DNA from: Candidatus Poribacteria bacterium
Lineage (GTDB): Bacteria; Poribacteria; WGA-4E; UBA9662
DNA length: 35,271 nucleotides
Assembly (NCBI GenBank): GCA_012963885.1
Contig: DTUY01000234.1
Span: forward strand, 28,542-63,812
Direction of reading: 5' to 3'
Below the pieces are notes generated by a model. That model had not been told where the DNA came from. It was given only the letters and a program-made list of their open reading frames with translations, and ran no database searches. Shown here piece by piece: positions 1 through 8,027 of this stretch (positions are counted from its first letter, which is position 1; each line of letters begins with the position of its first letter). The position numbers and the translations under genes were made by a program.

Positions 1-1450
1 TAACTTTGAATTGGAAAGTATCGGCACCAAAGTAGTTGGCGTTTGGCGTATAGGTCAAATTGGGTACCGTTCCTGATAAAGTTCCGTGCGCTGGCTGTGA
101 AACCAAGCTATATGTGAAATCATCATTTTCTGCATCAGTGGCAGTTAGCGTTATCTCGTTATTGCTTGAATCTTCTGCCACCGTGACAGATTGATTGTCA
201 GCTACCGGTGGATCATTGACAAAGGTGACTGTAATTGTCGTGGTAGCAGTGTTGCTGTCACTGATTCCATCGCTGGCTTTGAAGGTGAAGGTATCTGACC
301 CGTTTGCATTGGTGCGGGGAAAGTCAGGATTGGGTGTATAGAGCAGATTAGGCGCGGTACCGGATAAAGTTCCTTTGGCCGGTCCGGAGATGATAGTGTA
401 ACTGAGGCTGTCATTGTTGACATCGGTAACAGGCAACGTGGCCGTGTTGTTGGTGGAATCCTCAACGACGGTGATGGCATTGTCGCTAGCTACAGGTGGC
501 AGGAACGACCGGTCAAAGTATCTATAGATTCTTCCGTTACTTCCGACGGTCCAGAGGGTTGAATCTCCATCATAAACTATGGCCTGAAGTCCATTGGACG
601 TACCAGAGATTTGTGGTGACCAGTTAGCACCACCATCACCTGTGGTCAAGATGATGCCGTCCAGGCCAACCGCCCAGCTATGCGTCTTTGACACAAACGT
701 TATATGGTAGAATCGATTTGAGACTCCAGAGACTTGTAAATTCCAGCTGGCACCACCGTCATTGGTGGTCAGGATAGTTCCATTGTCGCCAACTGCCCAT
801 CCCTGAGTGGCGGAGACAAACGCGCCCCCATAAAGCCGGTTAACAGTGCCAGAAGCCTGCTGTAACCAGTTTGTACCGCCGTCATTGGTAGCGAGGATGG
901 TGCCACTATTCCCAACTGCCCAGCCTTGGGTAGAGGAGACGAACGTGACTTCGTAAAGCTGGTTAACAGTGCCGGAAGCCTGCTGTAACCAGTTTGTACC
1001 GCCGTCATTGGTAGCGAGGATGGTACCACTATTCCCAACTGCCCAGCCTTGGGTAGAAGAGACGAACGTGACCCCGTAAAGCTGGTTAACAGTGCCGGAA
1101 GCCTGCTGTAACCAGTTGGCACCGCCGTTGTTGGTAGTTAGGATGGTACCATTGTCGCCAACTGCCCAACCTTGGGTAAAGGAGACGAACGTGACCCCAT
1201 AAAGCCGGTTAACAGTGTCGGAAGCTTGCTGTAACCAGTTTGTACCACCGTCATTGGTAGCGAGGATAGTCCCGTTGTTCCCAACTGCCCAGCCAAGATT
1301 CGTTGAGATAAATGCCACATCTTGAAAGTTTATCTGCGTATCCGCTTGATGGGCTAATTCCCAATTCTGTCCATAGACAAGATTGGGGATAAGGAAGCTT
1401 ATTACCGGGAATGCGACAATTATCAAAATTAAAATCGGGTGTTTGAACAA
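1..1450 (-). CDS. Secreted YCF48-like propeller / Ig-like repeat protein (5' part, runs off left edge)
   Basis: This frame is open from position 1450 to the window edge. The likely start is TTG at 1450, because it gives a clean signal peptide (FKHPILILIIVAFPVISFLI, ending near VYGQ) and a weak AGAGAT lies upstream. An in-frame TAA about 60 bases upstream limits alternatives. Residues ~40-310 hold seven repeats of the type GWAVGNNGTILATNDGGTNW, as in seven-bladed YCF48/BNR-like propellers. Residues ~320 onward hold at least two Ig/cadherin-like 'tandem-95' domains (VTVAEDSSNN..., GTLSGTVPNLTYTPN). It is probably an exported or surface-anchored adhesion protein; the ligand is unknown. The central repeats are almost identical at DNA level, which suggests recent expansion. 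Shorter ORFs in other frames here are shadows. The family call is firm, the start moderate and the function unknown. Confidence 0.8.
   Translation of the reverse strand, partial: MFKHPILILIIVAFPVISFLIPNLVYGQNWELAHQADTQINFQDVAFISTNLGWAVGNNGTILATNDGGTNWLQQASDTVNRLYGVTFVSFTQGWAVGDNGTILTTNNGGANWLQQASGTVNQLYGVTFVSSTQGWAVGNSGTILATNDGGTNWLQQASGTVNQLYEVTFVSSTQGWAVGNSGTILATNDGGTNWLQQASGTVNRLYGGAFVSATQGWAVGDNGTILTTNDGGASWNLQVSGVSNRFYHITFVSKTHSWAVGLDGIILTTGDGGANWSPQISGTSNGLQAIVYDGDSTLWTVGSNGRIYRYFDRSFLPPVASDNAITVVEDSTNNTATLPVTDVNNDSLSYTIISGPAKGTLSGTAPNLLYTPNPDFPRTNANGSDTFTFKASDGISDSNTATTTITVTFVNDPPVADNQSVTVAEDSSNNEITLTATDAENDDFTYSLVSQPAHGTLSGTVPNLTYTPNANYFGADTFQFKV
838..1329 (-). repeat. 123-bp tandem repeats inside the propeller gene
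   Basis: The motif ggttaacagtg recurs at 838, 961, 1084 and 1207, a spacing of exactly 123 bases (41 codons). Units 838-960, 961-1083 and 1084-1206 are nearly identical. Each unit encodes one propeller blade (WAVG...GTIL.TNDGG.NWLQQASGTVN). The period keeps the reading frame, so blade number could change by recombination. Confidence 0.85.
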
Positions 1451-1852
1451 GATGGGATCTCTGTCTTTGTGCTTGATATACCCAGATAGGTAATCAATTG
1501 TAATTTGTTCTAATGACTTTTAGATAGGCTTGTTGGAACAGTCATGTTTTGTTGCTTGTTTAAAACCAAATCTGCACCAATTATGGATATACACACTTCC
1601 TGCTTCGGCTAATTTGCTGGACCTAGATTTATACGAACATCAACGATAGAACGTGAGTTTACGTTACGAGCCCCTTTACACTGAACGAGGTTGGTTTAAG
1701 GATAGTTTAGGTTTTTCCTGAATGTTGATTTGCTGTAGTTTGCAGTCGATTTTCAACTTGTGATCAACTTCGAGTGTTTGTTACTATAACCTAAGTTGAA
1801 TATTAACAAAATAATGTGGTATTAATGAAATCATATTTGAAGGGAAATTTTG
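1451..1852. other. Intergenic region between divergent genes
   Basis: About 400 AT-rich bases separate the minus-strand propeller gene from the plus-strand Gfo/Idh operon and must carry both promoters. A TATAAC at 1785-1790 could be a -10 box for the rightward operon, but I see no convincing -35 at the right distance. I see no RNA gene, repeat or credible ORF here. Confidence 0.4.
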
Positions 1853-2911
1853 ATGATTGCCAAGATTGGCATTGGCGTTGTTAGTTTCGCACACGGTCAT
1901 GTCAATGCCTACTGTAACCAGATAATCAATTTTGATGATGCACAGGTCGTTACCTGTTGGGATGACAACCAAGAACGCGGAAAGGCGGCGGCTGATCAGT
2001 TTGGTATGACCTATTCACCGCATGTCGAGGATGTCATTCATCATCCGGAAATTGAGGCAGTAATTGTTACTTGTGAAACGAACCGCCATGCTGACATGGT
2101 CGTAGCGGCAGCAGAAGCAGGCAAAAATATCCTCTGTCAGAAACCGATGGCATTGACATTGACAGATTGTGATCGAATGATTGAGGCAGTAGAAAAGGCT
2201 GGTGTGAAGTTCATGATGGCGCATCAGATGCGGCACGATCCCGCCAACCTGAAAATGAAGGAGATCATCCAATCGGGCAGACTAGGTAAAATTGGACTTT
2301 TACGCCGCCGACACTGTATTCCTGTTTTGTTCAATCAAGATTTCGTTACTGGTCCCTCTAAGTGGCACATAGATGCAGAGAAAAATATGGGCATGTTTAT
2401 GGACGATGCAAGTCATGCCACCGACTTTATCCATTGGATGTTGGGCAGACCTGTTAGCGTAATGGCAGAAATCGATAATGTGCTAACGGATGTAGCACCA
2501 GACGATAGTGGAATTGCTATTTACCGTTTTGAAGAAGGGACTATGTCTGTTTTGATCAATACTTCCGTTACTCTGGCCGGTGAGAACACGACAGAGATTT
2601 ATGGAGATCAAGGGGTTGTAATCCAAAACTACGGCGATGGTCCATCGACCTCTTTACCTCGACCTGAAAACGCCGTCGCAGTGAAGTTATATCAACGTGA
2701 CCAACAAGGGTGGGAGGATCTGGGTATCCCGATTCCAGATTCACATGGTGAACGGATTGCCAATGTACCGCGTCCGTTTATCGATTGTTTGAGAAATGAT
2801 AGTGATCCTCCGGTGACCGGCATGGACGGGCGTCTGGCTGTTGAGATGGTTTTAGGTGCCTATCAATCGGCCGCAGAAGGAAAACGCGTCCAATTTCCAT
2901 TACCGTCATAG
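1853..2911 (+). CDS. Gfo/Idh/MocA family oxidoreductase (first of pair)
   Basis: A 352-residue NAD(P)-dependent dehydrogenase of the Gfo/Idh/MocA family, which usually oxidises hydroxyls of sugars, inositols or amino-sugars; the substrate cannot be read here. The N-terminal Rossmann fold starts KIGIGVVSFAHGHV, with the usual GxGxxG altered. The family EKP motif appears as CQKP with Lys97. The C-terminal catalytic pattern is DDASHATD (Asp184, His188, Asp191). The start is ATG 1853, seven bases after AAGGGA; a TTG immediately upstream (1850) would sit too close to it. It is followed after 39 bases by a second Gfo/Idh gene and then an MFS transporter, which suggests a catabolic operon. Confidence 0.85.
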   Translation: MIAKIGIGVVSFAHGHVNAYCNQIINFDDAQVVTCWDDNQERGKAAADQFGMTYSPHVEDVIHHPEIEAVIVTCETNRHADMVVAAAEAGKNILCQKPMALTLTDCDRMIEAVEKAGVKFMMAHQMRHDPANLKMKEIIQSGRLGKIGLLRRRHCIPVLFNQDFVTGPSKWHIDAEKNMGMFMDDASHATDFIHWMLGRPVSVMAEIDNVLTDVAPDDSGIAIYRFEEGTMSVLINTSVTLAGENTTEIYGDQGVVIQNYGDGPSTSLPRPENAVAVKLYQRDQQGWEDLGIPIPDSHGERIANVPRPFIDCLRNDSDPPVTGMDGRLAVEMVLGAYQSAAEGKRVQFPLPS

Positions 2912-2950
2912 ATACATTTTAAAGTCAATTAATTGAAAGGTTAGTTTTTT

Positions 2951-3955
2951 ATGTCTGATCAGCAAGTTAAAGCGGGTATCGCCGGGCTGGGTTTTGCCGG
3001 AGTTGAGCACCTGAAAGGTTATCAGGAATACAGCCGGTCGGAAGTATTGGCTGTTTGTGATCTGAATCAGGAGCGTGCCAAACAGGTAGCCGAAGAGTAT
3101 GATATACCATTCATTTATACTGATCATCGAGAAATGCTGGCAAATAATGATATCAATACCATCAGCGTTGGACTGCCGAATTTTTTACATGCTCCGGTGA
3201 CTATTGATTCACTCAACGCAGGCAAACATGTGCTTTGTGAAAAACCTCCAGCTCGGAATGCAAAAGAAGCGATAGCAATGGCTGAAGCGGCAAAGGCAAA
3301 CAATCGGACACTAATGTATGCATTGGTATTGCGTTTTGGAGGTGATTCACTGACGCTAAGAAAGATGGTAGACGATGGTGAATTAGGAGAGATCTACTTC
3401 GGAAAGGCTGGTTATGTCCGTCGTCGCGGAATTCCTATTGGAGCTGGCGGCTGGTTTGTTGATAAATCGAAATCTGGCGGCGGTGGCTTGATTGACATAG
3501 GAGTGCATGCGCTTGATCGGGTCTGGTGGCTGATGGGGAATCCCAAACCGATCTCTATCTTAGGGGCAACATTTTCCAAATTTCGCCATTTAGTTTCTGA
3601 AGAGATTAAGTACGATGTGGATGACTCAGCGTTTGCGCAGATCCGTTTTGATAATGGTGCGACTTTAATGTTGGAAGCGACTTGGTCGCTAAACCTGCCC
3701 GGCGCAGGTTATCTTCAAATTGCTGGTACGGAAGCAGGTGCTAAACTCGATCCACTGACAATTTACAGAGATGACCAAGATGAAACCCCTGAAGTTCCAT
3801 CAATCAACGGGTTTCGGGAAGAAGTCAAACACTTTGTTGATTGTGTCCTTGATAATCAGATACCTATTGCTTCGGCCGAGCAGGGAGTTACGCTCATGAA
3901 AATGTTGGACGCCATCTATGAATCATCCGATAGAATGGGCGAAGTTCGACTTTGA
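2951..3955 (+). CDS. Gfo/Idh/MocA family oxidoreductase (second of pair)
   Basis: A 334-residue protein with a canonical Rossmann motif (AGLGFAG, residues 11-17), the CEKPP motif with catalytic Lys98, and DIGVHALD (Asp182, His186, Asp189) in the catalytic domain. This fits an NAD(P)-dependent sugar or polyol dehydrogenase. An AAAGG precedes the ATG. It differs clearly in sequence from the preceding paralogue, so the pair may catalyse successive steps, or oxidise and re-reduce the same compound, as some Gfo/Idh pairs do. That last point is inference. Confidence 0.88.
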   Translation: MSDQQVKAGIAGLGFAGVEHLKGYQEYSRSEVLAVCDLNQERAKQVAEEYDIPFIYTDHREMLANNDINTISVGLPNFLHAPVTIDSLNAGKHVLCEKPPARNAKEAIAMAEAAKANNRTLMYALVLRFGGDSLTLRKMVDDGELGEIYFGKAGYVRRRGIPIGAGGWFVDKSKSGGGGLIDIGVHALDRVWWLMGNPKPISILGATFSKFRHLVSEEIKYDVDDSAFAQIRFDNGATLMLEATWSLNLPGAGYLQIAGTEAGAKLDPLTIYRDDQDETPEVPSINGFREEVKHFVDCVLDNQIPIASAEQGVTLMKMLDAIYESSDRMGEVRL

Positions 3956-3989
3956 ACTTGCTAGGATTTCTGACAAGTGAAAAGTCAGG

Positions 3990-5165
3990 ATGAGGGACAA
4001 GAGACCACGTAGTATCTCTCATGTCTTTGGAGTTGTTTTTCCTTTGGTGCTGGTGATCTTTTTCACTTTTCTAGCCCGAGTGATCTTTTCGCCACTTCTG
4101 ATGCCGATTGAGGCAGATCTCCACCTTTCTCATACTGCGGCTGGAAGTTTGTTTTTCTTCATTTCCATCGGATATGCCCCAACAATGCTTTGTTCCGGCT
4201 TTGTTTCTGGCAGAATAACCCATTATGGTGCCATTCTTCTGTCTGCTACCATTTGCGGATTAGCACTTTTGATAATCTCTTTCAACTCAAGGCTTGTTGG
4301 CCTTCAGCTTGGAATGCTTATGTTAGGCATAGGAGCCGGTTTGTATTTCCCCTCGGGAATGGCGACGATCACCCATTTGGTGGAAAAAGAGCATTGGGGG
4401 AAAGCGATTGCTTTTCATGAGGCTGGCCCAAATTTAGGGTTTGTTTTGGCTCCTATTGTTGCTGAGCTGGGACTGAACTTCTCCTCCTGGAGAGGGATTA
4501 TAGCCGGCTTGGGTGTTTCGTGCTTGGTTGTGGCTATTGTCTTCGCCTTATTTGGATCAGGGGGTAGGTTTCTGGGTGAGCCCCCATATTTTGCCAATGT
4601 CAAACTTGTCTGTTCACGACCATCGTTTTGGAGAATAGCCATTATGTTGAGTTTCGTGGCTGCAGCAAGTATGGGAGTTTACTCGATTTTGCCTGTCTAC
4701 CTGATTAGCGAGCGGGGTATGGATCAAACATTGGTTAACACCATTATAGGACTTTCTCGCCTGTCGGGGTTCTTCACCCTATTTATCGCTGGCTGGCTAG
4801 CCGACCGTTTTGGGGTGGAATTGGTAATGGGATGCATTTACATAGCATCTGGGTTTTTGACCGTATTGCTTGGTTTAGCTTCCAATGGATGGTTAATCTT
4901 CACCGTCTTTCTTCAACCAATGGTTACGACCTCTTTTTTTCCTATCTCAGTACTGGCTCTGGCAAATACCGAATCATCGCGTACCCGCGACGTTGCCATA
5001 TCGTTAATGATTCCATTTGTTTATTTATTTGCCGGTGGCATTGTTCCTGCAGGTATGAGCGCCATGGGGGAGTATTACGAGTTTGCCATTGGTCTGATGT
5101 TGATGGGCATGCTTCTATTGTTTAGCTTATTACCTTTGATGTTTTTACGTGCCCGATTATCCTGA
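3990..5165 (+). CDS. Major facilitator superfamily transporter
   Basis: A 391-residue polytopic protein with about twelve hydrophobic helices, starting FGVVFPLVLVIFFTFLARV. A loop GRITHYG lies after helix 2 and the family-type loop GWLADRFG is in the second half. MFS carriers move small solutes across the inner membrane by ion coupling or facilitated diffusion. Its position 34 bases after two Gfo/Idh dehydrogenases suggests it imports their substrate. The ATG has only a weak ribosome site (AGTCAGG directly abuts it), so the exact start is less certain than the family. Confidence 0.85.
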   Translation: MRDKRPRSISHVFGVVFPLVLVIFFTFLARVIFSPLLMPIEADLHLSHTAAGSLFFFISIGYAPTMLCSGFVSGRITHYGAILLSATICGLALLIISFNSRLVGLQLGMLMLGIGAGLYFPSGMATITHLVEKEHWGKAIAFHEAGPNLGFVLAPIVAELGLNFSSWRGIIAGLGVSCLVVAIVFALFGSGGRFLGEPPYFANVKLVCSRPSFWRIAIMLSFVAAASMGVYSILPVYLISERGMDQTLVNTIIGLSRLSGFFTLFIAGWLADRFGVELVMGCIYIASGFLTVLLGLASNGWLIFTVFLQPMVTTSFFPISVLALANTESSRTRDVAISLMIPFVYLFAGGIVPAGMSAMGEYYEFAIGLMLMGMLLLFSLLPLMFLRARLS

Positions 5166-5268
5166 TTTATTTGGGTGGCAGAACTTTCGGTCTTCTAGCA
5201 AATAAATCTATTGTTGTCAGCAAAACGAGAATGCAGGGTATCCAAGCTCTTGCCTCTTTGACCAGATA

Positions 5269-5296
5269 TATTGATCTATGCCTACTTAGATCAATA
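5269..5296. terminator. Perfect 10-bp inverted repeat between convergent genes
   Basis: TATTGATCTA (5269-5278) and TAGATCAATA (5287-5296) form a perfect 10-bp stem with an 8-base loop. It lies three bases beyond the stop of the leftward TPR gene and about 100 bases beyond the MFS stop. It may act as a bidirectional terminator or 3'-end stabiliser. There is no clear U-run, so rho-independent termination is not proven. Confidence 0.4.
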
Positions 5297-5298
5297 CA

Positions 5299-7314
5299 TT
5301 ATGTGTTCTTGTTCGTTGGATGTTGCTCTAAGGCCAATTTAACCTGTTGAAATGCCTTAGACCAATCTCCAATCCGATGTTGGCGGAATAACCTCATCCT
5401 GGGATACCAGAGCGTATCTTCTCTTTCTAATGTCCACCGCCAATCTGGTATGTGGGGTAGTAAAGTCCAAACCTGTTTCCCTAGTGCTCCGGCCAGATGA
5501 ACTGTCGTGTTAGATGTCGATATAACCAAATCTAAGGCTGATATTTGGGCAGCAAAATCATCTAAACTACTTAATGAGTCGATCTCCTCGTCTTGATAAA
5601 TCTTTAGATCTGTATGTTTCTGAAATTCGTTTAATTCCTGTTTAACGTTACCATACTGTAGATTAATAAAATAACAGTTCCTTTGCGCGAGAAGAGGTTG
5701 CCAGTATTCCAAAGGTGTGCTTTTCTTCTTTTTGGTGTATGTATGTCTTTGATTAATTCCGGTACTTTTCCAAGAAATACCAATCAGTATTTTCCCATTA
5801 GCTAGTTCTTGGTATTCCTTCCTTTTCCTGGAAGTTTTCTTCGGACACGCACATAAGTATGTATTTCGATTTAGTATAAAACTATTTTCATCTCTCCTGA
5901 GCCATTTCCCCAAGCTGCCGATTGGTACTTGGTAATCTATAGTCGTATTCAGTAACTGTGAATTGGGTGGGTTTTGGCGAGGAATAAATTGAATCTTGGG
6001 GAAAGAACGCTGGAAGAGAGAAACCATTCTTCTGTCACTTTCGACGATGATATTGGCGTTCATGTTTAGCAGATCGGGAAGTATGCTGGTGAACATAATT
6101 TCATCGCCGATACCCTGTTCAGTCCAAACCAGAATGGATTTGTCATTGAGATCCGTCCCCTCCCAAAACGGTTGAGGGAAATCTCGTTTTTCAAAGGGAA
6201 AGTTATCACACTGACATCGCCATTCGTATTGCTTCCAACCATTTTCAAAATTGCCTTTTAGAAGCAACATCATAGCCAAATTGTTATGAGCTTCAGCATG
6301 GTTAGGCTGAAGATGGGTAGCTTTTTGGAAAATCCGAATAGATTCCTCCAGCTTTCCCTGTTCTCGCAACGCATTACCCAAGTTGTTATAGGCATCAGCA
6401 TAGTTGGGCTGAATTTCAAGTGTTTTCTGATAGATCTGGACAGATTCCTCTAACTTTTCTTGGTCTATGAGTACGACACCCAAGTTATTGTAAGCCTCTA
6501 CACGATTGGGTTGAATTTGAATAGCTTTCTGATATGCCTCAATGGCTTCTTCCATCCGCTCTTGGCTGTGAAAAGCATTCCCCAGATTGTAGTAGGCCTC
6601 CCCCTGATTGGGTTGAATACGGATGGCTTGCTGATATGCCTCAATGGCGTCATCAATTCTGCCTTGATTTGTAAACACGATGCCTAAGTTATTATAAGCC
6701 TCCCCCTGATTGGGCTGAATTTGAATAGCTTTCTGATATGCCTCAATGGCTTCTTCCATCCGCTCTTGGCTGTGAAAAGCATTCCCCAGATTGTAGTAGG
6801 CCTCCCCCTGATTGGGTTGAATACGGATGGCTTGCTGATATGCCTCAATGGCGTCATCAATTCTGCCTTGATTTATAAACACGGTGCCTAAGTTATTATA
6901 AGCATCAGCATGGTTGGGTTGAATTTGTATAACTTGCTGATATGCCTCAGTAGCCTTCTCTAACTTTCCCTGTTCCCGCAACGCATTAGCTAAACTGTAA
7001 TAAAATGGAGGTTGCTTGGAGTCTATTTCTATTGCTTGAGTAATTAAGTCAACTGCGACCGGATACTTGCCTACTTGACAGGCGATGATTCCTAGAAAAT
7101 GGAAAACCTCTGCATTTTGAGAGTTGTATGTTAGTATCTGCTTACATATTTTTTCCGCTTGCGATAACTGACCTGCTTGATGAAAAGCAACAGCTTGTTG
7201 AAATTTGTCTTCAATGTCAGCGGCTGAAACAAGAAATTGTGGTTTAGGATCTCGCTGTTGTTTTTTTTTACTTCTTTCCATGTTCAGAATGTTCTTTATC
7301 CGTATGTTTGCCAT
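5299..7314 (-). CDS. TPR-repeat protein with C-terminal glycosyltransferase-like domain
   Basis: A 671-residue protein. Residues ~35-375 are about ten 34-residue TPR units (AYYNLGNAF, EAIEAYQQAI.IQPN). Residues ~385-660 resemble GT-B glycosyltransferases of the heptosyltransferase/TPR-GT type: ILVWTEQGIGDEIMFTSILP, IVESDRRMVSLFQRSFP, and near the end TSNTTVHLAGALGKQVWTLL, which matches the donor-binding segment of that group. Such proteins are thought to glycosylate proteins or surface polysaccharide; the acceptor is unknown. No signal peptide is seen. ATG 7314 lacks a Shine-Dalgarno; Met12 (ATG at 7281, preceded by GATAAAGAA) is an equally good start. Confidence 0.85.
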   Translation of the reverse strand: MANIRIKNILNMERSKKKQQRDPKPQFLVSAADIEDKFQQAVAFHQAGQLSQAEKICKQILTYNSQNAEVFHFLGIIACQVGKYPVAVDLITQAIEIDSKQPPFYYSLANALREQGKLEKATEAYQQVIQIQPNHADAYNNLGTVFINQGRIDDAIEAYQQAIRIQPNQGEAYYNLGNAFHSQERMEEAIEAYQKAIQIQPNQGEAYNNLGIVFTNQGRIDDAIEAYQQAIRIQPNQGEAYYNLGNAFHSQERMEEAIEAYQKAIQIQPNRVEAYNNLGVVLIDQEKLEESVQIYQKTLEIQPNYADAYNNLGNALREQGKLEESIRIFQKATHLQPNHAEAHNNLAMMLLLKGNFENGWKQYEWRCQCDNFPFEKRDFPQPFWEGTDLNDKSILVWTEQGIGDEIMFTSILPDLLNMNANIIVESDRRMVSLFQRSFPKIQFIPRQNPPNSQLLNTTIDYQVPIGSLGKWLRRDENSFILNRNTYLCACPKKTSRKRKEYQELANGKILIGISWKSTGINQRHTYTKKKKSTPLEYWQPLLAQRNCYFINLQYGNVKQELNEFQKHTDLKIYQDEEIDSLSSLDDFAAQISALDLVISTSNTTVHLAGALGKQVWTLLPHIPDWRWTLEREDTLWYPRMRLFRQHRIGDWSKAFQQVKLALEQHPTNKNT
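6517..6904 (-). repeat. 204-bp near-identical direct repeat inside the TPR gene
   Basis: The stretch 6517-6700 recurs at 6721-6904 with only a few substitutions, an offset of exactly 204 bases (68 codons, two TPR units). The repeated protein block reads AFHSQERMEEAIEAYQKAI followed by the QGRIDDAIEAYQQAI unit. Near-identity at synonymous positions indicates recent in-frame duplication or gene conversion. Confidence 0.85.
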
Positions 7315-8027
7315 ATTGTGTTAGCAAAGGTCGCTTGGGGAGATCTGTCTTTCTACCAAGTTTCGGCGCCAAAACACAAAATCCCATATCATCATTCTAT
7401 TAAGAATAGATCAAAGAAGACAATATCGACAATCCATCTGTGTTTTTCAGAATTGTCTTGCTGAATTAAACAGATGGAAACTTTGTTTGTTTCGCTTCTT
7501 CATGTAATATAACTCAAGTTGCGACCTAAAGCGGCAGGCGAGTCAGAAACCGAGTTTTTTTGAATCCGCATCCACGATAACGAATAAAATCTGACTTTTG
7601 GCAAGATTTCCGGAATTCCGCCGGTGAAATCTTGGTTTCTTTAGACTAGGGCTGAAACACTTATCAGCAGATGGCGAAATCCTATCATCAATTCGATCTA
7701 CGGTTGGAGAAATGGATCGGTGAAACTTGTGACGTCTCATATATTGTATTCCCTCAATCGAGTATTGAGTCAAATTATGAAGAAGTTTCTGTCAATCACT
7801 TGAAGATTGATTTAGATGTTCTGTCTGATGGGATTGCAGGCATGTTGGTTGATCATTTGTTGGACAAAAAAATAAGTATCGTTTTATGTGAGTCTATAAA
7901 TTTCAGTGTTCATCTTGGATGACTAGATTTAGCGGAGTGATTTATATATTTTGTGGTTATAGACTTCAACGGGATCACTATCTGGTCAAATGGTTAATTC
8001 CACTGCTGTAGTATGCGATTTTTAATT
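7315..8027. other. Mostly non-coding interval with a MITE-like inverted repeat
   Basis: About 700 bases lie between the TPR gene and the SelA-like gene. A gapped inverted repeat is visible: AGAAACCGAG.TTT near 7546-7562 and the complement of AGAAACCAAGATTTC near 7624-7642, bracketing about 60 bases. It could be a small non-autonomous repeat element or a hairpin. The only ORF of note is the weak 7671-7922 one. I see no RNA gene. Confidence 0.35.
7671..7922 (+). CDS. Small hypothetical protein (doubtful)
   Basis: An 83-codon frame (MAKSYHQFDLRLEKWIGE... DVLSDGIAGMLVDHLLDKK) with a soluble, mixed composition and no motif I recognise. No good Shine-Dalgarno precedes the ATG. It lies alone in an otherwise empty interval and overlaps an antisense ORF. 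It could be a genuine small gene, a remnant, or chance. Confidence 0.25.
   Translation: MAKSYHQFDLRLEKWIGETCDVSYIVFPQSSIESNYEEVSVNHLKIDLDVLSDGIAGMLVDHLLDKKISIVLCESINFSVHLG

Noticed and set aside
202..1320. Three minus-strand ORFs (202-480, 769-1122, 1138-1320)
   Set aside because: They are out of frame with the continuous secreted propeller/Ig-like frame, which has a signal peptide and clear domain motifs, and they have low-complexity Ser/Leu/Pro composition.
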